A stretch of 64,000 nucleotides of DNA from Corynebacterium matruchotii (GTDB taxonomy: Bacteria > Actinomycetota > Actinomycetes > Mycobacteriales > Mycobacteriaceae): the NCBI RefSeq assembly GCF_011612265.2, contig NZ_CP050134.2, forward strand, positions 930,001-994,000. Direction: 5' to 3'. This document shows, piece after piece, positions 1-9,188 of this stretch. Position 1 is the first letter of the stretch. Each line of letters begins with the position of its first letter. Made by a program: the position numbers and the translations under genes. The notes under the pieces were generated by a model. It had not been told where the DNA came from and did not search any database. It worked only from the letters and a program-made list of their open reading frames with translations.

Positions 1-1127
1 CGAAGCGTGGTCAACCAGTCGGCAACGTGAAGCTTCGACTTCGGTATGTTGCTCGCGTCTATGACCGCTGTCGCAGCGGTGGGGGAGCCGCGCAGCACCC
101 ACAGCAACGTGTTCACATGCGAATACGCCAAAAACTTCTCCGGTAACTGTATGATCGCCTCCACCTGGCGTCGGCGCAGCAACAACCGCCGCAATTCCGC
201 CGATTGATGCGACACCCCCGGGCTGAAACTGGTCAACACATACCCATAACCATCAGACGTGAGATGACGCAAGGTACACAATAAAAACGCCTCATGCGCC
301 CGCGCCGGAACCATTATATTCTCATCGAAACTTCGTGCTAAATTCTGGCAGTGTCCGGTGTCGGCCTGCTGATTCAGCGGCGCCTCCACAACCACGGTGC
401 GATACTGCCGCCGTGACGACGATGCCGCATGGGCTAACGAATCTCGGCACCGAAAATCCGCAGTCACACCCAATAATCGCGCCTGAAGCTTTGCGACGTC
501 CACCGCGGTGGGAGCAATGTCTGCACCCACAATCGCCACATCATGCGCCCGCGCCAACGCCAGCAACGTCCCCCCAATGCCACACGCGGGATCGAACACA
601 GTATCGGTAACCGTGGTGCCCGCGGCCTCGGCCAAAAGCCGCGATGAAGCGGACTGCGTCGTCCCAAACTGGCTATAAAACCCCCGGCCCCCAACCCCCA
701 ACAACATGTCAACAATGAGCGTTGCCACCCCGGGAGTCGCGGCGGCCGTCACACTATTATCAAGCAGGTCGGCAACCTGGGCGGGTGACGCCCCAGCTTG
801 GCGCACGAGATCCGCACCCTGGTCCGGGTCGGCCAACAGCGTCAGCCCAGCCAGGGTGGCCTGCAACTGGTCGGGAAAAACCTGGATGAGGCCATTGACA
901 AGGGCCGTAGCAACTAATTCGTTGCTTTTGCCATCACGGAGCAGACCTTTTTCACGAAGCCAATGCAGGACTTCAGGAATTCGGAACAACGGTCGGCGAG
1001 TTGCTGGCTCGTTGACTGGGCAGGGGAAGTCGGAATGCCGTGCTCGCCAATTGCTGACCGCTGATCGAGAGACGTCAGCGAGATGGGCGATATCTTTGAG
1101 CGTGAGATAACCGGTGGGGTAGGGCAT
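1..1127 (-). CDS. N6-adenine DNA methyltransferase-like protein with N-terminal HTH (partial, 3' end outside window)
   Basis: The gene is read from 1127 down to the window edge, 375 codons without a stop. An in-frame TGA five codons upstream fixes the ATG at 1127. Residues 8-60 look like a MerR/excisionase-type helix-turn-helix (YLTLKDIAHLADVSRSAVSNW). Motif I of the SAM-binding fold is intact (DPACGIGGT, 179-187), preceded by a motif X-like FYSQFGTTQSAS (150-161). HsdM-like proteins normally have NPP(F/Y) at motif IV; here the equivalent position reads EAPL (248-251), so methylation may be lost. The C-terminal part (280-345) keeps the hydrophobic strand pattern of N6-methylases. Family assignment is confident; activity is doubtful. 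No restriction or specificity subunit is visible. Confidence 0.82.
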   Translation of the reverse strand, partial: MPYPTGYLTLKDIAHLADVSRSAVSNWRARHSDFPCPVNEPATRRPLFRIPEVLHWLREKGLLRDGKSNELVATALVNGLIQVFPDQLQATLAGLTLLADPDQGADLVRQAGASPAQVADLLDNSVTAAATPGVATLIVDMLLGVGGRGFYSQFGTTQSASSRLLAEAAGTTVTDTVFDPACGIGGTLLALARAHDVAIVGADIAPTAVDVAKLQARLLGVTADFRCRDSLAHAASSSRRQYRTVVVEAPLNQQADTGHCQNLARSFDENIMVPARAHEAFLLCTLRHLTSDGYGYVLTSFSPGVSHQSAELRRLLLRRRQVEAIIQLPEKFLAYSHVNTLLWVLRGSPTAATAVIDASNIPKSKLHVADWLTTL

Positions 1128-1741
1128 GGTGACGGTGGGTCAACCTTTCGAACAACAGGAGCCGACACTGGGGTAGTGGACGGCTTCATTGTACTGGTGT
1201 TCGCATGAACGGGGCCCGGTTTGGGGATGGGGTGGGCGGCGGCATGCTTCGGGATGCGCAGCGGCCGCGCCGATGAAACCTTATGGGTGCGGGTGGCCCG
1301 CGTGCCAAGTATCAAAATATTATCCGCACAGGCGGCAAGCGTGGCGTTCAAGGCACTCTTATACGAACACACGGTCGTGGGAATTCCCACGCTCATGAGG
1401 TACAACACCGAATCAACAAAAATGCCATCACCGGACACAATGATGACTTCCTTGAATCGGCTCGCAAGATTGTGCTCCGCGGCGATGGCGGCGATCAGGC
1501 GTTTATCCGCCCCGGATTTTCCTACCGCGTCGAGTATCTGGCAGGTACCCCACGATTCGTGCAGGTGGGGGATACCGGACTTGTCGGCGGCAACCACAAT
1601 GAGATCCCGGTTGGTGATGTTTAGCCATTGGTTGAGTGCGCAGCGGCACCAATTTGCTTCCTGAACACTGCCGATGCTTCGGCCATTGATGTTCTCGATG
1701 TCAACGAAAATAAGGCGGCGGTTGAGCGGGAGGTGCGTCAT
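914..1741 (-). CDS. NYN (PIN-like) domain putative ribonuclease
   Basis: The protein has 275 residues. The first 150 form a NYN domain with acidic residues in the expected places: FVDIENI (D14), GKSGADKRL (D78) and IVSGDG (D105). NYN proteins are metal-dependent RNA or DNA nucleases related to PIN domains. A good ribosome-binding site (CAGGAG) precedes the ATG at 1741. Residues from about 150 are a Pro/Ser/Thr-rich tail without predicted structure. The last 71 codons overlap the start of the downstream methyltransferase gene in a different frame on the same strand. The catalytic domain is convincing; its substrate is unknown. Confidence 0.78.
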   Translation of the reverse strand: MTHLPLNRRLIFVDIENINGRSIGSVQEANWCRCALNQWLNITNRDLIVVAADKSGIPHLHESWGTCQILDAVGKSGADKRLIAAIAAEHNLASRFKEVIIVSGDGIFVDSVLYLMSVGIPTTVCSYKSALNATLAACADNILILGTRATRTHKVSSARPLRIPKHAAAHPIPKPGPVHANTSTMKPSTTPVSAPVVRKVDPPSPCPTPPVISRSKISPISLTSLDQRSAIGEHGIPTSPAQSTSQQLADRCSEFLKSCIGFVKKVCSVMAKATN

Positions 1742-2054
1742 AATGACTCCTGGGTATGAATTTATGCGACATTAGAACCTATGATACCTATGTTCACATT
1801 ATGGAGCAATATCTTTGGTAAAAACGGGTGTGAATAATGGAAATGATGGAGATTGCCTGCTAAAATAATGGAAAATTAATATTATTTGTGGCGTGTTCTT
1901 ATATAACGTGAATGGGGGTGATTGGGGGTAAATTAGGATATAAAACCAGAAAGCAGTAATGCTGATAGTTTGTTATGGGGGTAAGTTGTGAGTGTGGGGG
2001 ATTTGCCTCGCACCACCAACCCCCACGCCCGCCCTGTCTGCTAAGGTGACTGAA
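1742..2054. other. AT-rich divergent intergenic region
   Basis: This gap separates the minus-strand NYN gene from smc. It is markedly AT-rich from about 1790 to 1970 and should carry promoters for both directions, but I could not settle on one -35/-10 pair. An open frame upstream of smc begins at 1992, but it does not match the conserved SMC N-terminus and is treated as untranslated. Confidence 0.5.
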
Positions 2055-5000
2055 GTGTATTTGAAGTCGTTGACCCTACGAGGATTCAAATCCTTCGCAT
2101 CCGCCACCACCCTAAAATTCGAACCCGGCATCTGCGTAGTAGTAGGACCCAACGGCTCCGGCAAATCCAACGTCGTCGACGCCCTCGCCTGGGTCATGGG
2201 CGAACAAGGCGCCAAAACCCTCCGTGGCGGCAAAATGGAAGACGTCATCTTCGCCGGCGCCGGCGGCCGCAAACCCTTAGGCAGAGCCGAAGTCACCCTC
2301 ACCATCGACAACTCCGACGGCGCCCTCGACATCGACTACACCGAAGTCTCCGTCACCCGCCGCATGTTCCGCGACGGCGCCTCCGAATACGAAATCAACG
2401 GCAGCAAAGCCCGCCTCATGGACATCCAAGAACTCCTCTCCGACTCCGGCATCGGCAGAGAAATGCACGTCATCGTGGGCCAAGGCCGACTCTCCCAAAT
2501 ACTCGAATCCCGACCAGAAGAACGCCGAGCCTTCATCGAAGAAGCCGCGGGCGTGCTCAAACACCGCCGTCGTAAAGAAAAAGCCCAACGCAAACTGGTC
2601 AGCATGCAAGCCAACCTCGACCGGCTCACCGACCTCACCGGCGAACTCCGCCGCCAACTCAAACCCCTCGCACGCCAAGCCGAAGCCGCGCGCCGGGCCG
2701 CTACCGTCCAGGCCGACCTGCGCGAAGCCCGACTCAGACTTGCTGGGTATGAACTCACCCAACTGCAAGAAAAACTCGGCAGCGCCGAGGAGCAAACGGC
2801 CATGCTGCTCGCCCAAGTCGAAGAGGTCACCACCCAACTCGATGTGGCCACCGAAATCCACACCAACCTAGAAGCCGAACTCGCCGTCGCCGCCCCTGCC
2901 GCCGACGCCGCGCAACAACTCTGGTTCGACCTTTCTTCCCTGGTCGAACGCATATCCGCCACGAAACGCATTGCCGACGACCGGGTGGGAAGCTTCCAAG
3001 AAACCCCCTACGCCGGCCAGGACCCGGACCAATTAGAACGACGTGCCCAGCGGGCCGCCGCCGAATATCAGGAGCTCGCCACCCACGTCGAGATTGCCGC
3101 CGAACGCCTCGACAATATGAGGGACGAGGTGGCCATTCGCCAGGAGGCCGCCGACCAAGCCGATCGGGAACACCTGGCCCAGGTGCGGGCATTGGCCGAC
3201 CGACGCGAGGGAATCGTCCGGCTGCTGGCGCAGGAAGAATCCCAACGCGCCCAGGTCACGGCGCTAGAGGAAGAAATCACCCGCCACGACGAACTCGTGG
3301 CCGAAACCCTCACCCGGCTGCAGGAAGCCGAGGCGCAGCACCAAGAACTCGGCGAAACCCTTGCCCGGCTCACCCTCGACACTGAACCATTGCGTGAAAC
3401 CCATGTGCGGGCCGATGCCGAGGCAAAGGCAGCCGAACAACGCCTAGAACAAGTGCGATCCCAACAACAAAACCTGGAACGGCACGTGTCCCGCCTGGAA
3501 TCCCGCATCGAAACATTGCGGGCAACCGTGCCGGTGACGCACGGTGCCCTCAGCGACTCCCTCACCAAAGCCAGCGGCGTCACCCACGAATTCACCCCAC
3601 TCGCCCAGCACATCACGATCCGCCCCACCGCCCCCGCCGGCGTCGACGGTGCCCTGGCCCTGGCACTCGGGGCACTCAGCGAAGCGGTCACCGGCACCAC
3701 CCGCCTCGACGCGACTACCAGGAATGCGCTGGCTACCATTCCCGAATCCGTGCCCCGCACCGCGGTCATCCTGCCCGGCACCGGCGGCATCTGGCACCTC
3801 GACGCCGACCTGCCGGCCGACGCCGCCTGGCTCATCGACCACATCGACGTCGACGCCGACTACGCCGCCACCGTTTCCCGCCTGCTTGCCGACGTCGTGT
3901 GGGCCGAAACTCTCGACAGCGCCTGTGCCATCGTCGACGCCGACGCCCGCCTCAAGGCCGTCACCCCCACCGGCGTGCTTGTGGGTGATGGCTGGTTCAT
4001 TGCCGGTCGGGGCACCCGCGGCGCTGTGGAAATCACCGCCCAAATCGCCACGGCCCAAGCCGAACTCGCCGACGCCCACGCCGATCTGAACCAACTCGCC
4101 GGCACCTTCGCCGGCGCGAAACAAGCGGCCGAAGACGCCCGCATCCGGGCCGCCGGCGCTACCAGCGCGTTACAAGAGCAGGAAACCCGGGTCGCCGAAC
4201 TCACCCGGGACCTCAAACGCCTGGAATCCCAGGTGACAGCCAACCGTAAGGAATACGAACGCACCACCGGGCACGCCATGCAGGCTGCGACCCGACTGGC
4301 GGAACTGCAACACAAACTCGCCGACACCACCGACCGGCTCGCCCGGGTGGAAGAAGATACCGACCTGGAGGAACCCACCACCCAGGCCCGCGACGCCGCC
4401 GCCCAGGCGCTCGCCCAGGTCAAAGCCATGGAACTGGAGGCTCAATTGGCGCTTCGCACCGCGGAGGAACGCGCCGAATCCGTCCGCGGCAAGAGCACCA
4501 ACCTGTTTCGGCAGGCGGAACAGGAACGCCAGGCCAAGGCCCGCCACGAGCAGGCCATGGCGCGCCGCCGTGCCCAAGCGGCCCTGGCTCGGGTCGTGGC
4601 CGACGCCGCCCGGGACCTCCTGGCTCGCGCCACCGACGCCACCGAACGCGCCACCTCCGACCGGGACGCCGCCATCACCCGCCGCAACCAGGTGCAAACC
4701 CGACTGGCCACGGCCAAGGATCAGGTAACCGCGCTGCGAACGCAACAAACCCGGCTCACCGACAACGCCCACAACATGGAAATCGCCCGCAGCCAAGCCC
4801 AGGTGCGCATGGAGGAAGCCCAAACCAAACTCGTGGAACAACTCGGGGTGCCCGTCACCGACATCATGCGCGACTACACGCCCGGGCCGGAATTCGACCT
4901 CAAACACGAGAAGGCACGCCTGAAGCAGGCGGAGAAAGATTTATCGTCACTGGGTAAGGTCAACCCCCTTGCGCTGGAAGAATACAAAGCATTAGAAGAA

Positions 5001-5588
5001 CGTTATGAGTTTCTTTCCACCCAACTCGACGATGTGGAGCAGGCGCGCAAAGACCTCACCGACGTGATCGAAGACGTCGACGCCAAGATTCTGCAACTCT
5101 TCACCGACGCCTGGCTCGATGTCCAAGCCGAATTTCCCAAAGTGTTCGCCACACTCTTCCCGGGCGGCGAAGGCCGACTCGTCCTCACCGAACCCGGCAG
5201 CATGCTCACCACCGGCATCGAGGTCGAGGCCCGCCCACCAGGAAAGAAAGTCAAACGCCTCTCGCTCCTCTCCGGCGGCGAAAAATCCCTCACCGCCCTG
5301 GCCATGCTCGTGGCCATTTTCCGGGCACGCCCCTCACCCTTCTACGTCATGGACGAAGTAGAGGCTGCGCTTGACGACGTGAACCTCCGGCGACTCATCG
5401 CCCTATTCGTGGAATTACGCAAAGACTCCCAGCTCATCGTCATCACCCACCAAAAACCCACCATGGATGTGGCAAACGTGCTGTATGGTGTGACGATGCG
5501 GGGCGACGGCATCACTAGGGTAATCTCCCAGCGCATGACGCCCGGCGACCTTGCCAACCCGCCTGCGCCCCAGTCGTCGCAAAGCTAA
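2055..5588 (+). CDS. smc: Chromosome segregation protein SMC
   Basis: This is the SMC ATPase that organises and segregates the chromosome together with ScpA/ScpB. A GTG start at 2055 is chosen because AAGG lies 8 bases upstream and the product then begins VYLKSLTLRGFKSFA, the conserved SMC N-terminus. The resulting 1177 residues are normal for the family. The Walker A loop is GPNGSGKSN (31-39). Two long coiled coils flank a hinge at about 492-665. The ABC signature LLSGGEKS (about 1073) and Walker B FYVMDE (about 1096) lie near the C-terminus. The last codons contain one copy of the dispersed CGTCGNNAAGC motif. Identification is secure. Confidence 0.97.
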   Translation: MYLKSLTLRGFKSFASATTLKFEPGICVVVGPNGSGKSNVVDALAWVMGEQGAKTLRGGKMEDVIFAGAGGRKPLGRAEVTLTIDNSDGALDIDYTEVSVTRRMFRDGASEYEINGSKARLMDIQELLSDSGIGREMHVIVGQGRLSQILESRPEERRAFIEEAAGVLKHRRRKEKAQRKLVSMQANLDRLTDLTGELRRQLKPLARQAEAARRAATVQADLREARLRLAGYELTQLQEKLGSAEEQTAMLLAQVEEVTTQLDVATEIHTNLEAELAVAAPAADAAQQLWFDLSSLVERISATKRIADDRVGSFQETPYAGQDPDQLERRAQRAAAEYQELATHVEIAAERLDNMRDEVAIRQEAADQADREHLAQVRALADRREGIVRLLAQEESQRAQVTALEEEITRHDELVAETLTRLQEAEAQHQELGETLARLTLDTEPLRETHVRADAEAKAAEQRLEQVRSQQQNLERHVSRLESRIETLRATVPVTHGALSDSLTKASGVTHEFTPLAQHITIRPTAPAGVDGALALALGALSEAVTGTTRLDATTRNALATIPESVPRTAVILPGTGGIWHLDADLPADAAWLIDHIDVDADYAATVSRLLADVVWAETLDSACAIVDADARLKAVTPTGVLVGDGWFIAGRGTRGAVEITAQIATAQAELADAHADLNQLAGTFAGAKQAAEDARIRAAGATSALQEQETRVAELTRDLKRLESQVTANRKEYERTTGHAMQAATRLAELQHKLADTTDRLARVEEDTDLEEPTTQARDAAAQALAQVKAMELEAQLALRTAEERAESVRGKSTNLFRQAEQERQAKARHEQAMARRRAQAALARVVADAARDLLARATDATERATSDRDAAITRRNQVQTRLATAKDQVTALRTQQTRLTDNAHNMEIARSQAQVRMEEAQTKLVEQLGVPVTDIMRDYTPGPEFDLKHEKARLKQAEKDLSSLGKVNPLALEEYKALEERYEFLSTQLDDVEQARKDLTDVIEDVDAKILQLFTDAWLDVQAEFPKVFATLFPGGEGRLVLTEPGSMLTTGIEVEARPPGKKVKRLSLLSGGEKSLTALAMLVAIFRARPSPFYVMDEVEAALDDVNLRRLIALFVELRKDSQLIVITHQKPTMDVANVLYGVTMRGDGITRVISQRMTPGDLANPPAPQSSQS
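5573..5585 (+). repeat. Dispersed motif copy in last codons of smc
   Basis: GTCGTCGCAAAGC abuts the smc stop codon. It is one of the CGTCGNNAAGC copies found across the window. Confidence 0.6.
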
Positions 5589-5592
5589 ACAC

Positions 5593-5598
5593 TATAAT
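5593..5598 (+). promoter_or_regulatory. Possible -10 element
   Basis: A perfect TATAAT lies between smc and the 1156-aa gene, 42 bases before its ATG. No clear -35 is present, so the downstream gene may be read from here or from smc. Confidence 0.3.
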
Positions 5599-5639
5599 GC
5601 TGATTAATACTTTTTCATATAGGAAGGATTTCGCAGTTC

Positions 5640-8600
5640 ATGAGCGAGTTTGAGCACCCCATCAAGGACGTCACCGATTCCCTCTTGGGGTGGGCGACCC
5701 AGGCCGAATTGGAACTCGCCCAACGACTCAACCACCCGAACGTCACAATCATCGGCGACCTGGATCTTGCCAGCGACGAGGTGGAAAGAATTGAAAAACT
5801 CTACGGCATCTTCCTCGCCCGCCAACTCGCCGCCGGCGGTAACCTCGCCGAACTCACCGCGCTCAGTCCTGCTCTCTTCCTGGTCACGCTCACTGCCCGC
5901 GCCAAAAAACTCGTGGCGGCAGACACTTTCAGCCGGGAATACCTCGGCGGCATTGGCCTCAACGACCTGGTGTCGGAATCACAAATCGACAGCATTCTCG
6001 CCGACAAACTCGCCGAATACCTCACCAATATGCAGGTCAGCGCCTTCGATACCGACCCCGTCACCGTCCTCTGCTGGCATGCTGGATTCGTCAACACCGA
6101 AATACCGCAACTGCTCGAAACCATCGACACCGTGGCCGCCAAGCACGACAACCCTACCATCGACGACCTGGAGCTCCCACACTATTTTTCGGGATTCCAC
6201 CAGGTCAGCCCCCATGCCGCGACCCTATACCAAGGCGTCATGGCGTTACGCGACTTCACTATCACCCACCCCCAATCCTGGTTCGACCGCGACCGCAAAC
6301 ACCTAGAACCGCAACTCCCCATCGCCATCGCCGATGCCGTGGCCGCCGAACTCCGCGAACGACCCGTTGGCACCGAAGACCGGGCCGCCGCCGTGGGGGT
6401 CGCCAACCGGGAACTCCGGCCCCGGCTCATTCTCGACCCCGTCCGTAAAAAAGTATGCCTCCGCCTGCCGGAACAACGCGTCCCGGCCCGCGGCGAAATC
6501 ACTTGGCGGGTCAGTCTCGAAGGCTCCACCACCGTCTACCGCACCGGTCGCGCCTGGGGGGACGTCACCGGCTACGCCGAATCCCTCGACATCACCTTGC
6601 CCCGCCCCGTGCGGGAAGTCACCGTCGAAGACCTATCCAACCACATCACTTGGAACGTGCCGGTGGTCAATACCAACGACCCCATACTGCTGTTCAACAA
6701 ACGCGGCGGCTCTGTCACTGACAAGAAATCTCTCCACCACCAGCGGATTCGTGCCCTCATCCCCGCCGAAAACCGACTTGTCGACGTGGTACATGACATG
6801 GACATTCAGCCCGTCAGCTCCTTCACCATTGACGGCTGGGACGGTTGGGTCTGTCACAATGTGATCCTCGATGGAGTGGACTCGCTAGCCAGCCTCGATG
6901 CTGCGGCTACCGCCACCCAATCCGACCTGAAACTCCTGCGCGTCGTTGACCCACGGCAACGAGTCACTTTCCGCACCCCCGACGAGGCCATCAAACACGT
7001 CACCACCCTGGGTGGGCTCAAAGTTCACTCCCAATCCCTCGTCGCCGAATTTCCCCCCACGCCCTCGGGCGACACCGAAATCTGGCACCTCTCCATCTCC
7101 GCGTTCGGCGGCGCCGGTCTCGCAGGTGAAGAAATCACCCAACCGGAACCCCTAGAAGTCCCGGCCGAAGGAGGCGTATTCCACGTCCTCGACCCGGACG
7201 CCTATGACGCGCCATGGGTGGGGGAATATCTGGTGCGTATGCGTGGTCCTCGCAACGAATCCTTCCGCCACGAATTTGCCATCGTGGAAGGCATGCTGGC
7301 CGTCACCACCTACGCCGGCTCCAGCGGATCCTGCCGCATTCCCGCCGGTGGGGGACTCAGCGAAGCCACCCTCATCGTGAAACCCGGCAACAAACCCTTT
7401 ACCGTCCAACCGGACAAGGTGCATGTCTCCTCCCAGGAAGCTGGCGCCGACTTCGTGGTGAGTACCGAAGAAGGCGACTCCCTGCCGCTACGCTTCAACC
7501 CCCCACGCCTAATTTTCGAACTACCGCTGCTCACCGAGCCGCCCATGTGGCGGGCCAGCCGCATGCTGCTGCACCCACGCATGATCGACACGGAGGGCAC
7601 CATCCGGGTGCGGGGCGCCGGCGAACTGGAAGACCCGAAAATCTCGGTGCGCAACCACCACGGGCAACCCGTGAAAACCACGAAACTCACAAGCCGAGAC
7701 GGGGGCATAACCTATGTGGTACCCGTATCGAAACTAGTTTCGACAACCACGGTATTGTCGCGGGGACGCATCGACCTGGAATGGACCGACCCCAGCAACA
7801 ACAAACGCATCTCCGTCACCCTCGCCGATGTGGAAACCACCGAACCTGTGGCCGTGACCCTGGACGGTGGAACCCTCACCGTCACCGGCACCGAACAACA
7901 AAACCTAGGCGTGTGGGTATGGCCAGAAACCGCCCCCTGGCATCCGGCCGACACCTTCCCGGTGGTCGATGGCGCCGTAGCATTACCGGAAGAATATGTT
8001 GACGCCGGCAACCTCATAGTGCAGGTACACGTGCGTGACCCCTTCACCGTGCTCCACACCCCGGTGAGCCCTGGCCCGGAGGCCACCGTGCTAGAGCAGG
8101 AAGGATTCTTCGGAACCGACGACGGCGTGCTCGGCACTCTCTCGGCGTTCATCTCGGGAAGCCACGACACCATCCCCACCGATCCCCAGGTGATGCCGGT
8201 GCTGTGGGACATGTTGGCCAGTGGCGGACATCGGCCCGAAACCATCAAAGCGGTACGCACCGTGTTCCAAGCCAACCCGGATGCGTCCTTGCGCGGCCTT
8301 TCCCAATCACTGGTCAAATCCGCCCAGCAACCCGGCCGATTTATCGAAACCGGTCTGGTGCGTTGCCGCTTCACCGGGACGCCGGGCAGCGAAGCCATGG
8401 ACGCGGATCTGCACCTTGCGGCGTGGATAGGCACCCTGGAACTACTCGGGCAACTCGATCACTTGTTCGGCGCTGAAGGCTACCCGGATGCGGCCAAACC
8501 CCAGGTGGAAGAAGTGAAGAAACAACTAGCGGCATTAGCGGGTGACAACATTTTAGAAACCCTAAAAACCGCCCGCGACACCACACTGGATTCCGCCTGC

Positions 8601-9110
8601 ATCGACAAAACCACCGTCATGCTGGCCGGCATGGACCCAGCCCAACAACGATTCTTACTGAACCAGGTGTTCGGGGAACACATTGTGCCGGGCGCCGTGC
8701 TAGACGATTCCAGCCGACTACTGGCGGTATTTGAAACCTTCAATCAGCGGGACAAACTGCGGGAACTCCTGGGCTCCGAAAACCTGATCGCGTCGGCGGT
8801 GACACTCCTGCGCACCCTGCGGAGCAGCAATAAATCCCTGTACGCGCTGGCCCGAATCCGGTTTGACAAGCTTGACGGGGTGGACACGAATGCGAAAGAA
8901 AACCTGTGGGCTCTAGCCCCCGTCGTGTCCCTGGTGCTGGCCCTGGCATCTCGTGTGTCTGCCCACGGGCTCATCACCTCCAACAAGACCTTGGACGCCG
9001 CCACCGCTGGATGGGCGCGGCTCGCTGAGGTGGTGCCGGACCTGGTGATCTCCGACATTGTTGCCGCCGACGCCATTGCGTTAGCGATCGCCAAACCCGG
9101 CATTGCCTAA
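5640..9110 (+). CDS. Unrecognised large protein downstream of smc (1156 aa)
   Basis: I do not recognise this protein. It has 1156 residues, no signal peptide and no membrane segment, and looks soluble. The first ~220 residues are mostly helical. Residues ~250-820 look beta-rich with Ig-like strand patterns (for example GEITWRVSLEGSTTVYR). The C-terminal ~330 residues are helical. No Walker, nuclease or protease motif stands out. It starts 51 bases after smc, with AGGAAGG upstream of its ATG and a TATAAT-like box in the gap, so it may be co-transcribed with smc. Base composition matches smc, giving no sign of recent transfer. A chromosome-related role would be inferred from position only. Confidence 0.85.
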   Translation: MSEFEHPIKDVTDSLLGWATQAELELAQRLNHPNVTIIGDLDLASDEVERIEKLYGIFLARQLAAGGNLAELTALSPALFLVTLTARAKKLVAADTFSREYLGGIGLNDLVSESQIDSILADKLAEYLTNMQVSAFDTDPVTVLCWHAGFVNTEIPQLLETIDTVAAKHDNPTIDDLELPHYFSGFHQVSPHAATLYQGVMALRDFTITHPQSWFDRDRKHLEPQLPIAIADAVAAELRERPVGTEDRAAAVGVANRELRPRLILDPVRKKVCLRLPEQRVPARGEITWRVSLEGSTTVYRTGRAWGDVTGYAESLDITLPRPVREVTVEDLSNHITWNVPVVNTNDPILLFNKRGGSVTDKKSLHHQRIRALIPAENRLVDVVHDMDIQPVSSFTIDGWDGWVCHNVILDGVDSLASLDAAATATQSDLKLLRVVDPRQRVTFRTPDEAIKHVTTLGGLKVHSQSLVAEFPPTPSGDTEIWHLSISAFGGAGLAGEEITQPEPLEVPAEGGVFHVLDPDAYDAPWVGEYLVRMRGPRNESFRHEFAIVEGMLAVTTYAGSSGSCRIPAGGGLSEATLIVKPGNKPFTVQPDKVHVSSQEAGADFVVSTEEGDSLPLRFNPPRLIFELPLLTEPPMWRASRMLLHPRMIDTEGTIRVRGAGELEDPKISVRNHHGQPVKTTKLTSRDGGITYVVPVSKLVSTTTVLSRGRIDLEWTDPSNNKRISVTLADVETTEPVAVTLDGGTLTVTGTEQQNLGVWVWPETAPWHPADTFPVVDGAVALPEEYVDAGNLIVQVHVRDPFTVLHTPVSPGPEATVLEQEGFFGTDDGVLGTLSAFISGSHDTIPTDPQVMPVLWDMLASGGHRPETIKAVRTVFQANPDASLRGLSQSLVKSAQQPGRFIETGLVRCRFTGTPGSEAMDADLHLAAWIGTLELLGQLDHLFGAEGYPDAAKPQVEEVKKQLAALAGDNILETLKTARDTTLDSACIDKTTVMLAGMDPAQQRFLLNQVFGEHIVPGAVLDDSSRLLAVFETFNQRDKLRELLGSENLIASAVTLLRTLRSSNKSLYALARIRFDKLDGVDTNAKENLWALAPVVSLVLALASRVSAHGLITSNKTLDAATAGWARLAEVVPDLVISDIVAADAIALAIAKPGIA

Positions 9111-9188
9111 CCAAGCAGCGTCTCACTAGTTTGGCGTGACCTGCCCGATTAGGCCCTGACGTGGCGTCAGCGCCGTAATGTCCATGCC

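Noticed and set aside
1992..2054. Earlier start for smc
   Set aside because: The added residues do not match SMC proteins, while GTG 2055 has a good ribosome-binding site and the conserved N-terminus.
2277..2861. Long open frames antisense to smc
   Set aside because: Their composition mirrors the smc codon pattern and no domain is seen.
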